Part shown: positions 25,837-35,354 of the stretch, one piece after another
Numbering within the stretch: position 1 is the stretch's first letter
How the letters are laid out: every line of letters starts with the position of its first letter
Origin: Rossellomorea aquimaris
Lineage (GTDB): Bacteria > Bacillota > Bacilli > Bacillales > Bacillaceae_B
DNA length: 64,000 bases
Direction of reading: 5' to 3'
NCBI RefSeq assembly: GCF_035590735.1
Contig: NZ_CP141595.1
Coordinates: 801,001 to 865,000 of the forward strand
The notes under the pieces: model-generated
What the model was told of the DNA's origin: nothing
The model's input: the letters and a program-made list of their open reading frames with translations, nothing else
Databases searched by the model: none
Program-made: the position numbers and the translations under genes

Positions 25837-26304
25837 TCAATCTACTTTTACTTTGTTTAATATTATTTTTAAAGAAAATCCAATTATCAATCCAGGAATG
25901 ACACACAGCATTGGGAACCACACCGGTCCCAGTAATACTCCGAAAATTTTCGCTTGTGCTGAATACATAACCCCTACAGTCACAAAGAATGCGGAACTGA
26001 CGAATGGAAGATAGGAATAAGGTTTTTCCCCCCCGCCTGCGTCCTTAAAGGCATCCCACATCGAGAAGAAGTATAAACAGGGATAAAACATAAGCCACTG
26101 ATAATTTGTATGTGACACTACACCCTCTATATTTCCAAGGAAGCTCAAGTGGATCATTTCATTAAAATTTGCCATGACGTTTATAATAATCTCCAATCCT
26201 ACAAAGAGAATTCCTTTTATAAGCCGTCCATTTAATAATTGAGAAAATCCAGGCAGGGCTATACTCCATACTATACTCTCAATGATTTTATCTTTTTTTT
26301 CCAT
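25837..26304 (-). CDS. Multi-spanning membrane protein
   Basis: 155 residues with about four hydrophobic segments. The N-terminal part (IVWSIALPGFSQLLNGRLIK) resembles small membrane proteins with a PGFGQ-like motif near the first helix. It begins 9 bp after the DUF3231 stop on the same strand, so the two are co-transcribed; its ribosome site is weak. Function unknown. Confidence 0.65.
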   Translation of the reverse strand: MEKKDKIIESIVWSIALPGFSQLLNGRLIKGILFVGLEIIINVMANFNEMIHLSFLGNIEGVVSHTNYQWLMFYPCLYFFSMWDAFKDAGGGEKPYSYLPFVSSAFFVTVGVMYSAQAKIFGVLLGPVWFPMLCVIPGLIIGFSLKIILNKVKVD

Positions 26305-26313
26305 CGCTATACA

Positions 26314-27324
26314 TCATTTGTTTTTTGCCAAGTCATTATGATCTGTTGCCAGAGGGGGCTGTTCCATCCACTCATTTTCTATCAGTAGATTCATTCCGTC
26401 TTCAGCTAACAGTCCTATTTCTGCAATCATTTTTGCGTAACTCGCCGCTAAATCCCTTCGTTGGCTTATCCCCATTGCCTCACCGTAATAACCAATAGCA
26501 GAAGAGAGTAGTGCAGTTACATGAAACAACATAAGTTTGTCTGAAAAAGGAGGAGTTGTTGAATCAGTCACCTCCGTCTCATATGTCCTGGGAACGTGTA
26601 AATTATCTTCGATTAACATAGAAGATAGTACTTTAAAGTGATCGTTACAGAGCTGCCTGGCCCGTTCCATGTAATTCCTGACTTCTTTGGATTCAGCTAC
26701 TTGACTGAAGCCTAATTCAAGGACAGTCTTCACCATTGTTTTCTGCAAATTCAGATAGGTACCACTTATTTCTACTGCACTTATAGGTCTGCGTTTTCCT
26801 AGCCAACCTGTTAAGAAATTTTGTTTCTTTATAAACTCAACTTTTTGGTGATTGTTCAAACTAGGTGGTTTGCTAATAATACCTTTATGTGTAAGAACTT
26901 TAGTGGACCGATCATACAATTCCAACGTTTCCGTCATAACTCCAATAAAATATTCTCTCTGATCTTCCCGAGTGACATTGCCTATTGCACCAGCATATCT
27001 AGTGAGTCCATGAATAGCCATGATATGTAAATAAACAATGATATAAGTGTCTGAAAATAAAGGAGGTGCATCTATAGTAACATCTTCATCTGTAAATCCT
27101 TTTGGGATCGGATACCCTTCTGTTGTTAGAAATTCTCCAGCCTTTTGAAGGTGTCTTTCCGTTAGTTCAAGGGCATATTCAAGCACCTGAATAATATCTG
27201 TATCTTGAACATAATGAAGGAAATGGCGAAACATGCAACGTGCTAAGCTATCATTGACATACTGTGTCCAGAGGTTTGCGAGTTCTGATGAACTTATCTT
27301 AGTTTTATGGTGACTGATTTCCAT
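26314..27324 (-). CDS. DUF3231 protein (tandem domain, CotF-like helical bundle)
   Basis: 336 residues preceded by AGGAGG. Two homologous halves of about 165 residues: the first with SSELANLWTQYVNDSLARCM, the second beginning near 180 with ISGTYLNLQKTMVKTVLELG. Both have the pattern of DUF3231, a ferritin-like helical family found in spore-formers and related to the coat protein CotF. It is likely made in sporulation or stress; no signal is visible in the promoter. Confidence 0.8.
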   Translation of the reverse strand: MEISHHKTKISSSELANLWTQYVNDSLARCMFRHFLHYVQDTDIIQVLEYALELTERHLQKAGEFLTTEGYPIPKGFTDEDVTIDAPPLFSDTYIIVYLHIMAIHGLTRYAGAIGNVTREDQREYFIGVMTETLELYDRSTKVLTHKGIISKPPSLNNHQKVEFIKKQNFLTGWLGKRRPISAVEISGTYLNLQKTMVKTVLELGFSQVAESKEVRNYMERARQLCNDHFKVLSSMLIEDNLHVPRTYETEVTDSTTPPFSDKLMLFHVTALLSSAIGYYGEAMGISQRRDLAASYAKMIAEIGLLAEDGMNLLIENEWMEQPPLATDHNDLAKNK

Positions 27325-27388
27325 TAAAATACCTCCTGTTATTGGTCTGAAATAGTTTATCCCAATGGACCTTGTTTAATGAGTAAAT

Positions 27389-27427
27389 AAACAAACCCAT
27401 CTTCACAAAATGCAAAGATGGGTTTGT
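27389..27427. repeat. Perfect 13-bp inverted repeat
   Basis: ACAAACCCATCTT / AAGATGGGTTTGT around a 10-base spacer. It lies in a 61-codon minus-strand frame (27357-27542) that I do not call as a gene. It may be a terminator for lost minus-strand transcription. Confidence 0.5.
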
Positions 27428-27619
27428 CTACAATGTGAAGTTGGTAACTTAAGGATTTTTGTGCTATGGAAGAAAAAATTAGGGGATATCTGCTTTCATT
27501 AACATTCCACCAAGGGGACGTCCGATTTTGTCTTATAACCATTTTGATGTTTCCATGAGAGCTTCGGAATTTGTACTCTTTTCAATGTTTATGTCTTGAA
27601 ATATATTGACTGAAGAAAA

Positions 27620-27648
27620 GGAAGCACGGGAACCGTCCCCGTGCTTCC
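27620..27648. repeat. Family A palindrome copy 5
   Basis: GGAAGCACGGGAACCGTCCC then CGTGCTTCC; perfect stem. It lies just after the M14 peptidase fragment. Confidence 0.8.
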
Positions 27649-27670
27649 ATGCAGCCGAATGCAACCGCTA

Positions 27671-28447
27671 TTACCTATTCATAAACTTCTTCATTTCCGA
27701 TTTCTTTGGATCAATCGTAAACCTGTAAATCGGCAATTCCTGTCCAATTTCAGAAGGGACATAGTTAAAGCTTACATAACTGTCTACTGATTCTGGCTCA
27801 AGTGATAAGGATAATAGGTTTGTCTGAGGCTGAGCCGTCAAGAATACATAGCTGCCTTTCGGGAAAGTCACTTTCTCTTTTGATACCTTTGTTTCCACGT
27901 CAACGAGCTGTCTGTCTTCGTATTCTCCAATATTGTCCTTTTTCGTGACGGTAAAGGACTCGGCAGGCAGTTTTACATCCTTAGGCAACGTAAAGCCTTT
28001 TAATCCTTGGTTTATGAGTTTTTCGGCGATTTGCTGCTGATCGGGCATGAGCACGTAGGCAGTCGGTCTTTCTCTTACTAATGTTGGTTCTGCATCAGTC
28101 GCGCTGAAGTAGTTGACCGGAATGTCCTGCACCGTACCTGAGGCGATGTCGACCATTTCAAGGGTTTGATCGGCAAGCTCTTTGTTTTCACTATCGATGA
28201 TGATAGGGTCCTTGTCGTTTGGAAGCAAGCCTTTTTTAACTAGATTCAGTCTTTCAGCTTTCACGACATTCTTAATTTGTCTTGCATGGTCGGCGGTTTG
28301 CGTAAGTATTTTCTCATGTGTAGCAATCTGTGCATTCACTCGTCGGGCAAAGTCTTCCCGTCCAATCCCGATTCCGCGGCTTTCTACAAGAAAGGAGAAA
28401 GAAGGAGCAAGCCCAAATGAATTGCGCCCTATTAATGGGGCTGTAAG
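27671..28447 (-). pseudogene. C-terminal fragment of an M14-type zinc carboxypeptidase
   Basis: The frame is open from about 28447 (APLIGRNSFGLAPSFSFLVE, the end of an M14 catalytic domain, with the catalytic glutamate in the FLVESRG segment) to the stop at 27671. The zinc-binding HxxE part is missing. The C-terminal domain (SFNYVPSEIGQELPIYRFTI) is typical of secreted M14 peptidases. The internal ATG at 28339 is not a natural start. The 5' break adjoins the degenerate repeat unit at 28540. Confidence 0.75.
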
Positions 28448-28539
28448 CTAGGTTGTACGATCTACTTTTATTCGGTTTCCGAAACATTTCCAATGGAATT
28501 GTAGAAGAATTTTCCTGAAATGTTAGAGATATCTTCTGA

Positions 28540-28808
28540 AAAAACAGTTCTTTTGTTGGGCATGGATGGGGATGGTTCTATTGGTTCATTGTGAGCTAGC
28601 TTCTGGTGAGGGGGGAATGAAGGGAGATAATACGGAGTTTCAGAGTGGATGGGGTTGTTTGGGTGCGACCGATTCAGACGGCGTAGGATGGTGGATTCGT
28701 TCATCAGGTTTATGGAGATTTGGAGGGAGAGGAGTAGTAGCGGGAGTTGGGTGAGGTGTGCGGTTTTGGGTAAGTGAAAAGGAAGCATGAGAACCGTCCC
28801 CGTGCTTC
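28540..28808 (+). repeat. Repeat unit 5, degenerate
   Basis: Begins AAAAACAGTTCTTTTGTTGG as in unit 4, has a left arm GGGGATGGTTCTATTGGTTC (28568-28587), a decayed small-ORF body (CGACCGATTCAGACG, GGGAGTTGGGTGAGG) and ends with family A palindrome 28781-28808. Confidence 0.6.
28781..28808. repeat. Family A palindrome copy 6
   Basis: GGAAGCATGAGAACCGTCCC then CGTGCTTC. Confidence 0.75.
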
Positions 28809-29087
28809 TTGGGAAAGCAAAATGAGGTTATAGGCCTGGTCTTTTTATACTACAAATGAAAAATTAACACTGAATGGAAATTTCGGAAGGATCGAAACTT
28901 AGGCCATTACTAGAGGTTACGAGGCGATTCAGCACGGATTCCCAGGCAGATTGTTCATCCTGCTGTCTTTTTCTGATCTTTGAACTCAGATCTATCTACC
29001 TATAGGCCTTTCCCAATAGGTTACAGGCATGACCAATGCTATAGTCAAAGTGTTAGAAAATTAAGAAAAAGGGGATGGAATAAGTAA

Positions 29088-32000
29088 ATGAAGAGAAACA
29101 AAAAAATGTTAGTGTATGCATTAGGTACAGGCCTCTTGCTCGGTTCCGGGAATATCCCGGCAATTAATGTCCTTGCGGAAAAACCAACTTCAATGGAATC
29201 CGTACTTGCCAACATGTCTCCACAGCAGCTGGAAAACTATAAGCAGCTCCAGTCAGTGGAAAAGCAAGGTCTTTATTTAGACCGAACGGTTAACCTTAAA
29301 AGTGACAGCCCGGTGAAGGTCATCGTACAGCTTGACCACCATCCTGAGAAAGTCGCTCAGTTGAAAGCCAAACTGGAAGGAAAGAACCTTGACGCTCGTG
29401 AAGCAAAGGCACATGTAGAAAAGGATCAAAAACACTTCAAAAACGAGTTGGCCAACATGTTCAAGGATAAAAGCAATAATGGTTACAAGGTAGGCCAAAC
29501 TTATAAAAACGCCATGAACGGTGTTTCCTTGGAACTTCCTGCTAATCGGATTGAAGAATTAATGAAACTTGATGTGGTAAGAGCGGTCTACAGCAACGTC
29601 GAAGTTCAAATTGATCCACCGGTTCCATCCGAGGCTCCTTCTAACGGACCAGCGAAAGATTATATGATGGAAAGCCTTCCTTACTTAGGAGTCGATAAGC
29701 TGCATAATGAAGGGTTTACCGGCAAAGGAATCAAAGTGGGGGTTCTTGATACAGGTATCGACTATAACCATCCTGACTTGGATGAAGTCTATAAAGGCGG
29801 TTATGACTTCGTGGACAACGATAATGATCCGATGGAAGCAACGTATCAGGATTGGCAAGAGTCCGGTTTACCGGAATTCTCGAATGGCAATTCCTATTAT
29901 ACTGAACATGGGACTCATGTTGCCGGTACGGTTGCCGGTGAAGGCGATAATGAAAGTGAATACAGTATAAAAGGGGTAGCTCCTGAAGCAGATCTTTATG
30001 GCTACCGTGTCCTCGGACCTTATGGAAGAGGGTCGAGTGAAGGGGTCATTGCAGGGATTGATCGCGCTGTTGCCGCCGGAATGGATGTCATCAACCTTTC
30101 CCTTGGTGCAGGTGTAAATGATCCCTTGTATCCGACTTCTGTAGCGGTGAACAATGCTGTTCTCAGCGGGGTGACGGCTGTCGTTTCTGCTGGTAATAGC
30201 GGAAGTGAATCCTTTACGTTAGGCTCGCCTGGAACCGCTGCACTTGCCTTAACAGTAGGGGCAAGTGATGTTCCGATTGATATCGCGACATTCACTGGTC
30301 AATATGGTGCAGAAAGCGTCAATCTTCAGCTAATGGCCAGAAACTATAGTGATAATCTCGCAGATTTAGAAGATAGTAGTATGCAGCTTGTAGATGTTGG
30401 TCTTGCTACCAGTAACAATGATTTTATCGGTAAGCCTGTAGCCGGGAATATCGCATTAATCAGCCGTGGTGACATTTCTTTTGTTGATAAGATTAAAGCG
30501 GCAGCAGCGCATGGAGCTAAAGCCGTCATGATTTATAACAATAACGGTGAAGAAGGACATATCCCTCATTTCCTTGGAGAGGGAGTCGATTTTATTCCTA
30601 CATTCTCCCTGACAAAGGCTGAAGGAGAAGCTTTGAAGGAAAGCATCCAGGAAGGAGAAACCTTTACCTTCAGCGATAGGCAGGCCATCACAACAGAGGG
30701 TGACCGCCTTGCCGATTTCAGTTCAAGGGGACCTTCCAGAATGAATTATGATATCAAGCCTGAAATTGTTGCCCCTGGTGTGGGTGTGCTATCAACGGTT
30801 CCTTCCTATATCAACGATAAAGAAAACGGAACGTATGATTACGCCTATGCGAGGTTATCGGGAACCTCAATGGCATCCCCGCATGTAGCTGGTATGGCGG
30901 CGCTATTATTACAATCCAATAAAGACTTGGAACCAGCTGATGTGAAATCCATATTCATGAACACCGCGGATCCTATGAACGGCGATTACAGTGTCTATGA
31001 AGTTGGCGCCGGCAGGGTGGATCCTTATGAAGCCATTCATTCAGATATGAACTTTCAGGTCATTGATGAGACAACCACCCTCATGAATGGAGAAGAAATG
31101 AACATTGATGAGAAGACCGGGGGTATGAGCTTCGGATTTCAATATATTGAAAAATCACTAAGAGATCAGCGTACGATTTTGATTGAGAATTCCAGTGAAG
31201 AAACGAAAACATTTAATGGTAGTGTGGAGTTTACCAATCAGTCCCATGACGCTTCCAAAAACGGAATCCATCTATCTTTTGATGAAAAGGTTAAGGTGAA
31301 GGCCGGGAAGAAAACAAAAACGAACGTATTCTTAACTATCCCTAAAACAGCTGAAGAGGGTTACTATGAAGGGTATATCCGTTATGTGAATGAAGAAAAT
31401 CCATCTGAAGAATATCAAATCCCATTTGGTATCCGAATTTCCGAAGAAGGATTTGAATCAGTCAGAGCTTTCAACTTCTCGACTAAAGAGAATAATCAAT
31501 TCGGAGCCTTATTCAATTATACCCCAATGGATTTCACTTTGAAGTCACCTATGGAACAGATAAGCGTCGTGTTGGTCGATGGGAAGACGAATAAAGAAAT
31601 GGGACTGGTCGGAGTCATGGATGCTTCAGGAATCAATGAGGGACAGAGGATCATCATTAACTCTGCTTTTGCAGGTTACTATTACCCATATGAAGATAAC
31701 CGTATTTCAGTCAACCCTGCATTGGCACCGGAAGGCCACTACAAGCTAAGATTGGTGGGGACGAACAGAGAAGGTAAAACGTTCACGAAAGAAACGGATA
31801 CATTCATTGATAATACAGCCCCGGAGTTTTCAAGTACATTGCCGACCGGCGTGTATGAGTATAAGGATGGACAAGAGACAGTTCCATTCTCCATGTCCCT
31901 TTTTGATAAGACCATTGAAGATATGAAGAAAGCGGGACTGGAAGCATCCCAATCCAATAATTACATTGTCTATCATTATGGATCACCATATCCATCGGGG

Positions 32001-33149
32001 GCATTATTTACGGATGGTGAAGGGAACCTTTCTGATGAAATCCTGATGAACCCGATTCTCAGCAGGTATCCTGTTGGGTTCTTCGCACACGATTCGGCCG
32101 GAAACTTCGCGCAGGGTGGACCAATTGTGAATAGCTTTGTAAAAGAAGGTACACAATATGCCACTGCTTCCATGGATAAAAAAGAAATCATGGCTGGCGA
32201 TAAGCTGACGATGACACTCTCGTCTCATAATGTTAAACAACTTAAAGAAGGATCTTTCTCAGTAGATTATGATAGCAATCAACTTGAGTTGACGGACGTG
32301 AAGATCCATCCGGATTTCCTTGAGTATGGTGATTCTGAGATTACGTATGACGACAAGGGAAAAAGCAGTTCTACAAGACACCTTGATGTTCAAGTGAATT
32401 TGGAGAATCCGGAAGCTGAAGTGAATGGGGACATTCCATTGGCAGAAGTTACGTTTGAAGCGAAGGATGCCAAATTTTATAGAATGAACTACGTAACTGC
32501 GCCGACCTTCTCAAGCAAGTATACAGACGTTAACGGTCAAACGACTAATTTAAAGGGATATTTTGAAGGACAATATCCGGAACTGCTGCGCAGCTATTCA
32601 GAGATAAGAGGGGACATTAAAGCCCAAGGATTCTTTGGTACCGACGGAAAATATGACAATGGTACAGACTATTCAAATGCTCCAGTTTCCATAAAGGTGA
32701 CCGATTGGGAAGGCAACGTACATGACGGAGAAATGGTCCGTAACAATGACTTCATAGCGAAGCTCCCAGTGACCGATAAGCCTTTCCAGATTGAAGTGAC
32801 TATTCCTGGCCACTTCCCTGTAAAATCCACTTTCAATATCTTTGAACAACGTGAAGATAAGGTTGTCGGCACATGGCATGGCTTGCCTCTGCGCACGCAG
32901 GATGCCGGGGACATCAACCAGGACAGTGTGATTGATATCATGGATGCGATCGAGTTGAAAAACAGCTGGGGAACAGATGACCAACATTCGGACCTGAATT
33001 TCGACGGAACGGTTGATGCAAAGGACTTCGAATTAGTCGAATACAATTTCCTTGAAGCAGACCCTGGTGTGAATGCTGCACCGAAACCAATGGAGACATA
33101 TAAAGGTAAGTCCTTGGAAGATATTAAAAATGAATTAGGTATTGAATAA
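29088..33149 (+). CDS. Large secreted subtilisin-family (S8) serine protease with PA, cohesin-like and dockerin-like modules
   Basis: 1353 residues. A signal peptide is followed by an I9-type propeptide (60-170) and a subtilisin domain with catalytic D221 (DTGIDYNHPDL), H274 (HGTHVAG), oxyanion N370 (SAGNSG) and S594 (GTSMASPHVAG). A protease-associated insert sits at about 400-520. Fn3-like domains follow. Near 1040 is a cohesin-like beta domain (EGSFSVDYDSNQLELTDVKI), and near 1274-1320 two calcium loops of dockerin type (GDINQDSVIDIMDA, LNFDGTVDAKDF). The protein resembles Vpr-type proteases with extra C-terminal modules. It has no LPXTG anchor. AGGGGATG precedes ATG 29088. Confidence 0.9.
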   Translation: MKRNKKMLVYALGTGLLLGSGNIPAINVLAEKPTSMESVLANMSPQQLENYKQLQSVEKQGLYLDRTVNLKSDSPVKVIVQLDHHPEKVAQLKAKLEGKNLDAREAKAHVEKDQKHFKNELANMFKDKSNNGYKVGQTYKNAMNGVSLELPANRIEELMKLDVVRAVYSNVEVQIDPPVPSEAPSNGPAKDYMMESLPYLGVDKLHNEGFTGKGIKVGVLDTGIDYNHPDLDEVYKGGYDFVDNDNDPMEATYQDWQESGLPEFSNGNSYYTEHGTHVAGTVAGEGDNESEYSIKGVAPEADLYGYRVLGPYGRGSSEGVIAGIDRAVAAGMDVINLSLGAGVNDPLYPTSVAVNNAVLSGVTAVVSAGNSGSESFTLGSPGTAALALTVGASDVPIDIATFTGQYGAESVNLQLMARNYSDNLADLEDSSMQLVDVGLATSNNDFIGKPVAGNIALISRGDISFVDKIKAAAAHGAKAVMIYNNNGEEGHIPHFLGEGVDFIPTFSLTKAEGEALKESIQEGETFTFSDRQAITTEGDRLADFSSRGPSRMNYDIKPEIVAPGVGVLSTVPSYINDKENGTYDYAYARLSGTSMASPHVAGMAALLLQSNKDLEPADVKSIFMNTADPMNGDYSVYEVGAGRVDPYEAIHSDMNFQVIDETTTLMNGEEMNIDEKTGGMSFGFQYIEKSLRDQRTILIENSSEETKTFNGSVEFTNQSHDASKNGIHLSFDEKVKVKAGKKTKTNVFLTIPKTAEEGYYEGYIRYVNEENPSEEYQIPFGIRISEEGFESVRAFNFSTKENNQFGALFNYTPMDFTLKSPMEQISVVLVDGKTNKEMGLVGVMDASGINEGQRIIINSAFAGYYYPYEDNRISVNPALAPEGHYKLRLVGTNREGKTFTKETDTFIDNTAPEFSSTLPTGVYEYKDGQETVPFSMSLFDKTIEDMKKAGLEASQSNNYIVYHYGSPYPSGALFTDGEGNLSDEILMNPILSRYPVGFFAHDSAGNFAQGGPIVNSFVKEGTQYATASMDKKEIMAGDKLTMTLSSHNVKQLKEGSFSVDYDSNQLELTDVKIHPDFLEYGDSEITYDDKGKSSSTRHLDVQVNLENPEAEVNGDIPLAEVTFEAKDAKFYRMNYVTAPTFSSKYTDVNGQTTNLKGYFEGQYPELLRSYSEIRGDIKAQGFFGTDGKYDNGTDYSNAPVSIKVTDWEGNVHDGEMVRNNDFIAKLPVTDKPFQIEVTIPGHFPVKSTFNIFEQREDKVVGTWHGLPLRTQDAGDINQDSVIDIMDAIELKNSWGTDDQHSDLNFDGTVDAKDFELVEYNFLEADPGVNAAPKPMETYKGKSLEDIKNELGIE

Positions 33150-33160
33150 AAAGATAATCG

Positions 33161-33190
33161 AGACAAAGGCATACCCTGCCTTTGTCTTTT
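33161..33190 (+). terminator. Terminator after the S8 protease gene
   Basis: AGACAAAGGC / GCCTTTGTCT stem followed by T's. Confidence 0.8.
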
Positions 33191-33334
33191 ACATATTATT
33201 GATTGAAAGGGCAGCAAGGGTTCAATATGATAACCCTTTCAAATGTATTTCCATAATAATCCTTATTAATATTCGTTAAGTCATAAAGGTGATTTTATTT
33301 AAATGAATCACTCCTTATTTGTAAGCTTATTAAG

Positions 33335-33391
33335 TCAAGGAGACAGGTACCATAGCCCCTTTTGTATATAAACCATGGTACCTGTCCCTTT
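33335..33391. repeat. Family B inverted pair (REPIN-like)
   Basis: TCAAGGAGACAGGTACCATA and, inverted, CCATGGTACCTGTCCCTTTG flank an AT-rich middle (33354-33371). Two family B arms facing each other form one long hairpin. Confidence 0.7.
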
Positions 33392-33466
33392 GATTCATTT
33401 TTCGTCCAAGCATAACCTTAAACTCAACATACTATTACACTAAATATTGTTTTTAGAGGTGATGAA

Positions 33467-34837
33467 ATGTATAAAAAAAAACGAATCCAGTGTGATCCGA
33501 ATCGTATACTTCCTCCTGAGGGGTGTGACTTTTACCCACCTCCACCAGGACCACCAGGACCACCGGGGCCACCAGGGCCACCGGGACCACCGGGACCACA
33601 AGGACCAGCTGGGCCGCAAGGACTACCAGGACCACAAGGACCAGCTGGGCCACAAGGACCTGAGGGACCCCAAGGACCGGCCGGGACTCCCGTTTTAACA
33701 GGGGTGGGCTCACCAACCTGCGATATTGGTAATGATGGAGATCTATATATTGATATATCCACAGGGAATGTTTTTTATAAGCAACAACAACCTGTTCCTC
33801 CCACAACAAGGACCATACCTCCTCCAACAGGGAATACCCTGCTTGTCGGGTCCACCCGACCATTTACCACGATCCAAGCTGCTTTAACTGCGGCAGGAAA
33901 TGGGGATCGATTATTACTAGACGCTGAAACCTTTACGATAAATTCCACGATAAATGTAAACAAGTCGGTAACGATAGAGGGGCAAGGAAAAGGCGCAACG
34001 ATCGTGGATACCACGAATAATACTGTAACTACCATGTTTAATGTCACCGTATCGAATGTGGTCTTCCAAAACATGTCCATCATTCAAGATTTCGTATCAA
34101 TAGCATCCATTGAGTCCGTCATAAGAGTGAATAATTTGTCAGCTACCGGAATTTATGTCGATAATTGTGAAATCTCCGTATGCGAGTTCGGTATTTCACT
34201 GATTGCCTCTGAATTCCAGATCACCAATTGTGACTTTAATTATGCACCGGGTGCTGCGCTTAACAATAGTTATCGGTATATCAGTATTTCTTCTACTTCA
34301 GGTCAGAGTATTATCGACACCAATACGTTTGTCTCAGATTCAGGGGCTGTCAGGTGCAGCTTCATCATTATCACGAATGTAGCAGCCAGTTCAGGTACAC
34401 TAAAGGGGGATTTGGTCATAAGGAATAATACACAATTGACTTCTCCCTTTACGCTCCGTCACCTTCTTCTCATGGAAGAATTTACAGGTGAAAATTTTGG
34501 ATTGTATATCATCGATAATACGACCATTAGTGAAGGAAATGTTCCTGTCTTACTGTTTGGGCCCAACCTGAATATTTTTAAATTTTTAGCTTTTTATGGA
34601 AATACCGTTCAAAATACTGCAGGGAAAGGACTCGCTGGAATCGATAACAACTATTTGGGCAGCACAGATGTTTTCAGTACGGGTAATACAATTGTAAATG
34701 AATTTTTCACTGCGGGATGGGCATCTGCGACTGATCCGGCAAGCTTTATCGTCGGATATAATTCAGCCGTTATTCCTGTACCGCCTAATCTGCCGCTAAA
34801 TCCTTGTTATTGGTTATTGTTGAGTGAATTTATTTAG
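33467..34837 (+). CDS. Collagen-like surface protein with right-handed beta-helix domain
   Basis: 456 residues. After a Cys-containing leader ([18 protein letters not shown]) comes an uninterrupted Gly-Pro-X run of about 16 triplets (residues 27-75; [18 protein letters not shown]), then a linker with a parallel beta-helix domain typical of pectate-lyase-fold proteins ([20 protein letters not shown], then repeated turns). There is no signal peptide, as with BclA-type exosporium proteins, so a spore-surface filament is likely. AGAGGTGATG precedes the start. The repeat length probably varies between strains. Confidence 0.85.
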   Translation: MYKKKRIQCDPNRILPPEGCDFYPPPPGPPGPPGPPGPPGPPGPQGPAGPQGLPGPQGPAGPQGPEGPQGPAGTPVLTGVGSPTCDIGNDGDLYIDISTGNVFYKQQQPVPPTTRTIPPPTGNTLLVGSTRPFTTIQAALTAAGNGDRLLLDAETFTINSTINVNKSVTIEGQGKGATIVDTTNNTVTTMFNVTVSNVVFQNMSIIQDFVSIASIESVIRVNNLSATGIYVDNCEISVCEFGISLIASEFQITNCDFNYAPGAALNNSYRYISISSTSGQSIIDTNTFVSDSGAVRCSFIIITNVAASSGTLKGDLVIRNNTQLTSPFTLRHLLLMEEFTGENFGLYIIDNTTISEGNVPVLLFGPNLNIFKFLAFYGNTVQNTAGKGLAGIDNNYLGSTDVFSTGNTIVNEFFTAGWASATDPASFIVGYNSAVIPVPPNLPLNPCYWLLLSEFI

Positions 34838-35354
34838 AAAGGGACTGCTTCTTGGTTTAAGTAGTTCAGTTTTTGTGGGGAACATAAGAAATAACATATC
34901 AATTTAAAGGCCAAATCGCATAGTGATTTGGTCTTTTACTTTTAATTGGACAACCATTTAAAGGAATGAAAAATTTCGTGCAATTCATCAAGCCTAAGAA
35001 TAATAATGCTTATATTGTCATTTTCTTCACAAGTTCGTGTTCGTGAATTTGTGAAGAATTATGCGGTATACTGCGAATATAGAGAGTGTGAAGTAGTTGA
35101 TATGTTCTCAAAGGCGAAGAATTTAAAATGGGTTGATGGCATACGTAACAATAAAAAATGATAAGAAAAATGGGGTTAGAGGATGTCATGGAAGGACAAA
35201 AACTTGACTGAATTACACAGATTAGTGATTGCTGATAAAGTTTACAATATAAACGGTATAATTTATAGTAGATAGATTAATGTGGACAAAAGGGAAACAA
35301 GGTTTCCTTCACAATCCAAGATGGGCTAAACCTGAATTTTATATGGAGTGTAAA
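34838..35354. other. Intergenic region with a terminator
   Basis: Besides the terminator at 34907 nothing is supported. A TATAAT at 35257-35262 is present but no matching -35 box. The stretch 35020-35060 contains a TTCACAAGTTCGTG / GTGAATTTGTGAA partial palindrome, possibly an operator. Confidence 0.4.
34907..34938 (+). terminator. Terminator after the collagen-like gene
   Basis: GGCCAAATC / GATTTGGTC stem with a 7-base loop and TTTTA tail. Confidence 0.75.

Noticed and set aside
27357..27542. 61-codon minus-strand frame
   Set aside because: Contains a perfect inverted repeat, has no ribosome site and no recognised family; could be a remnant but not supported as a gene.
33532..33762. Gly-rich minus-strand frame opposite the collagen-like run
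   Set aside because: Complement of Gly-Pro repeats reads as Gly/Pro/Trp-rich by necessity; the plus-strand gene has the ribosome site and a real beta-helix domain.
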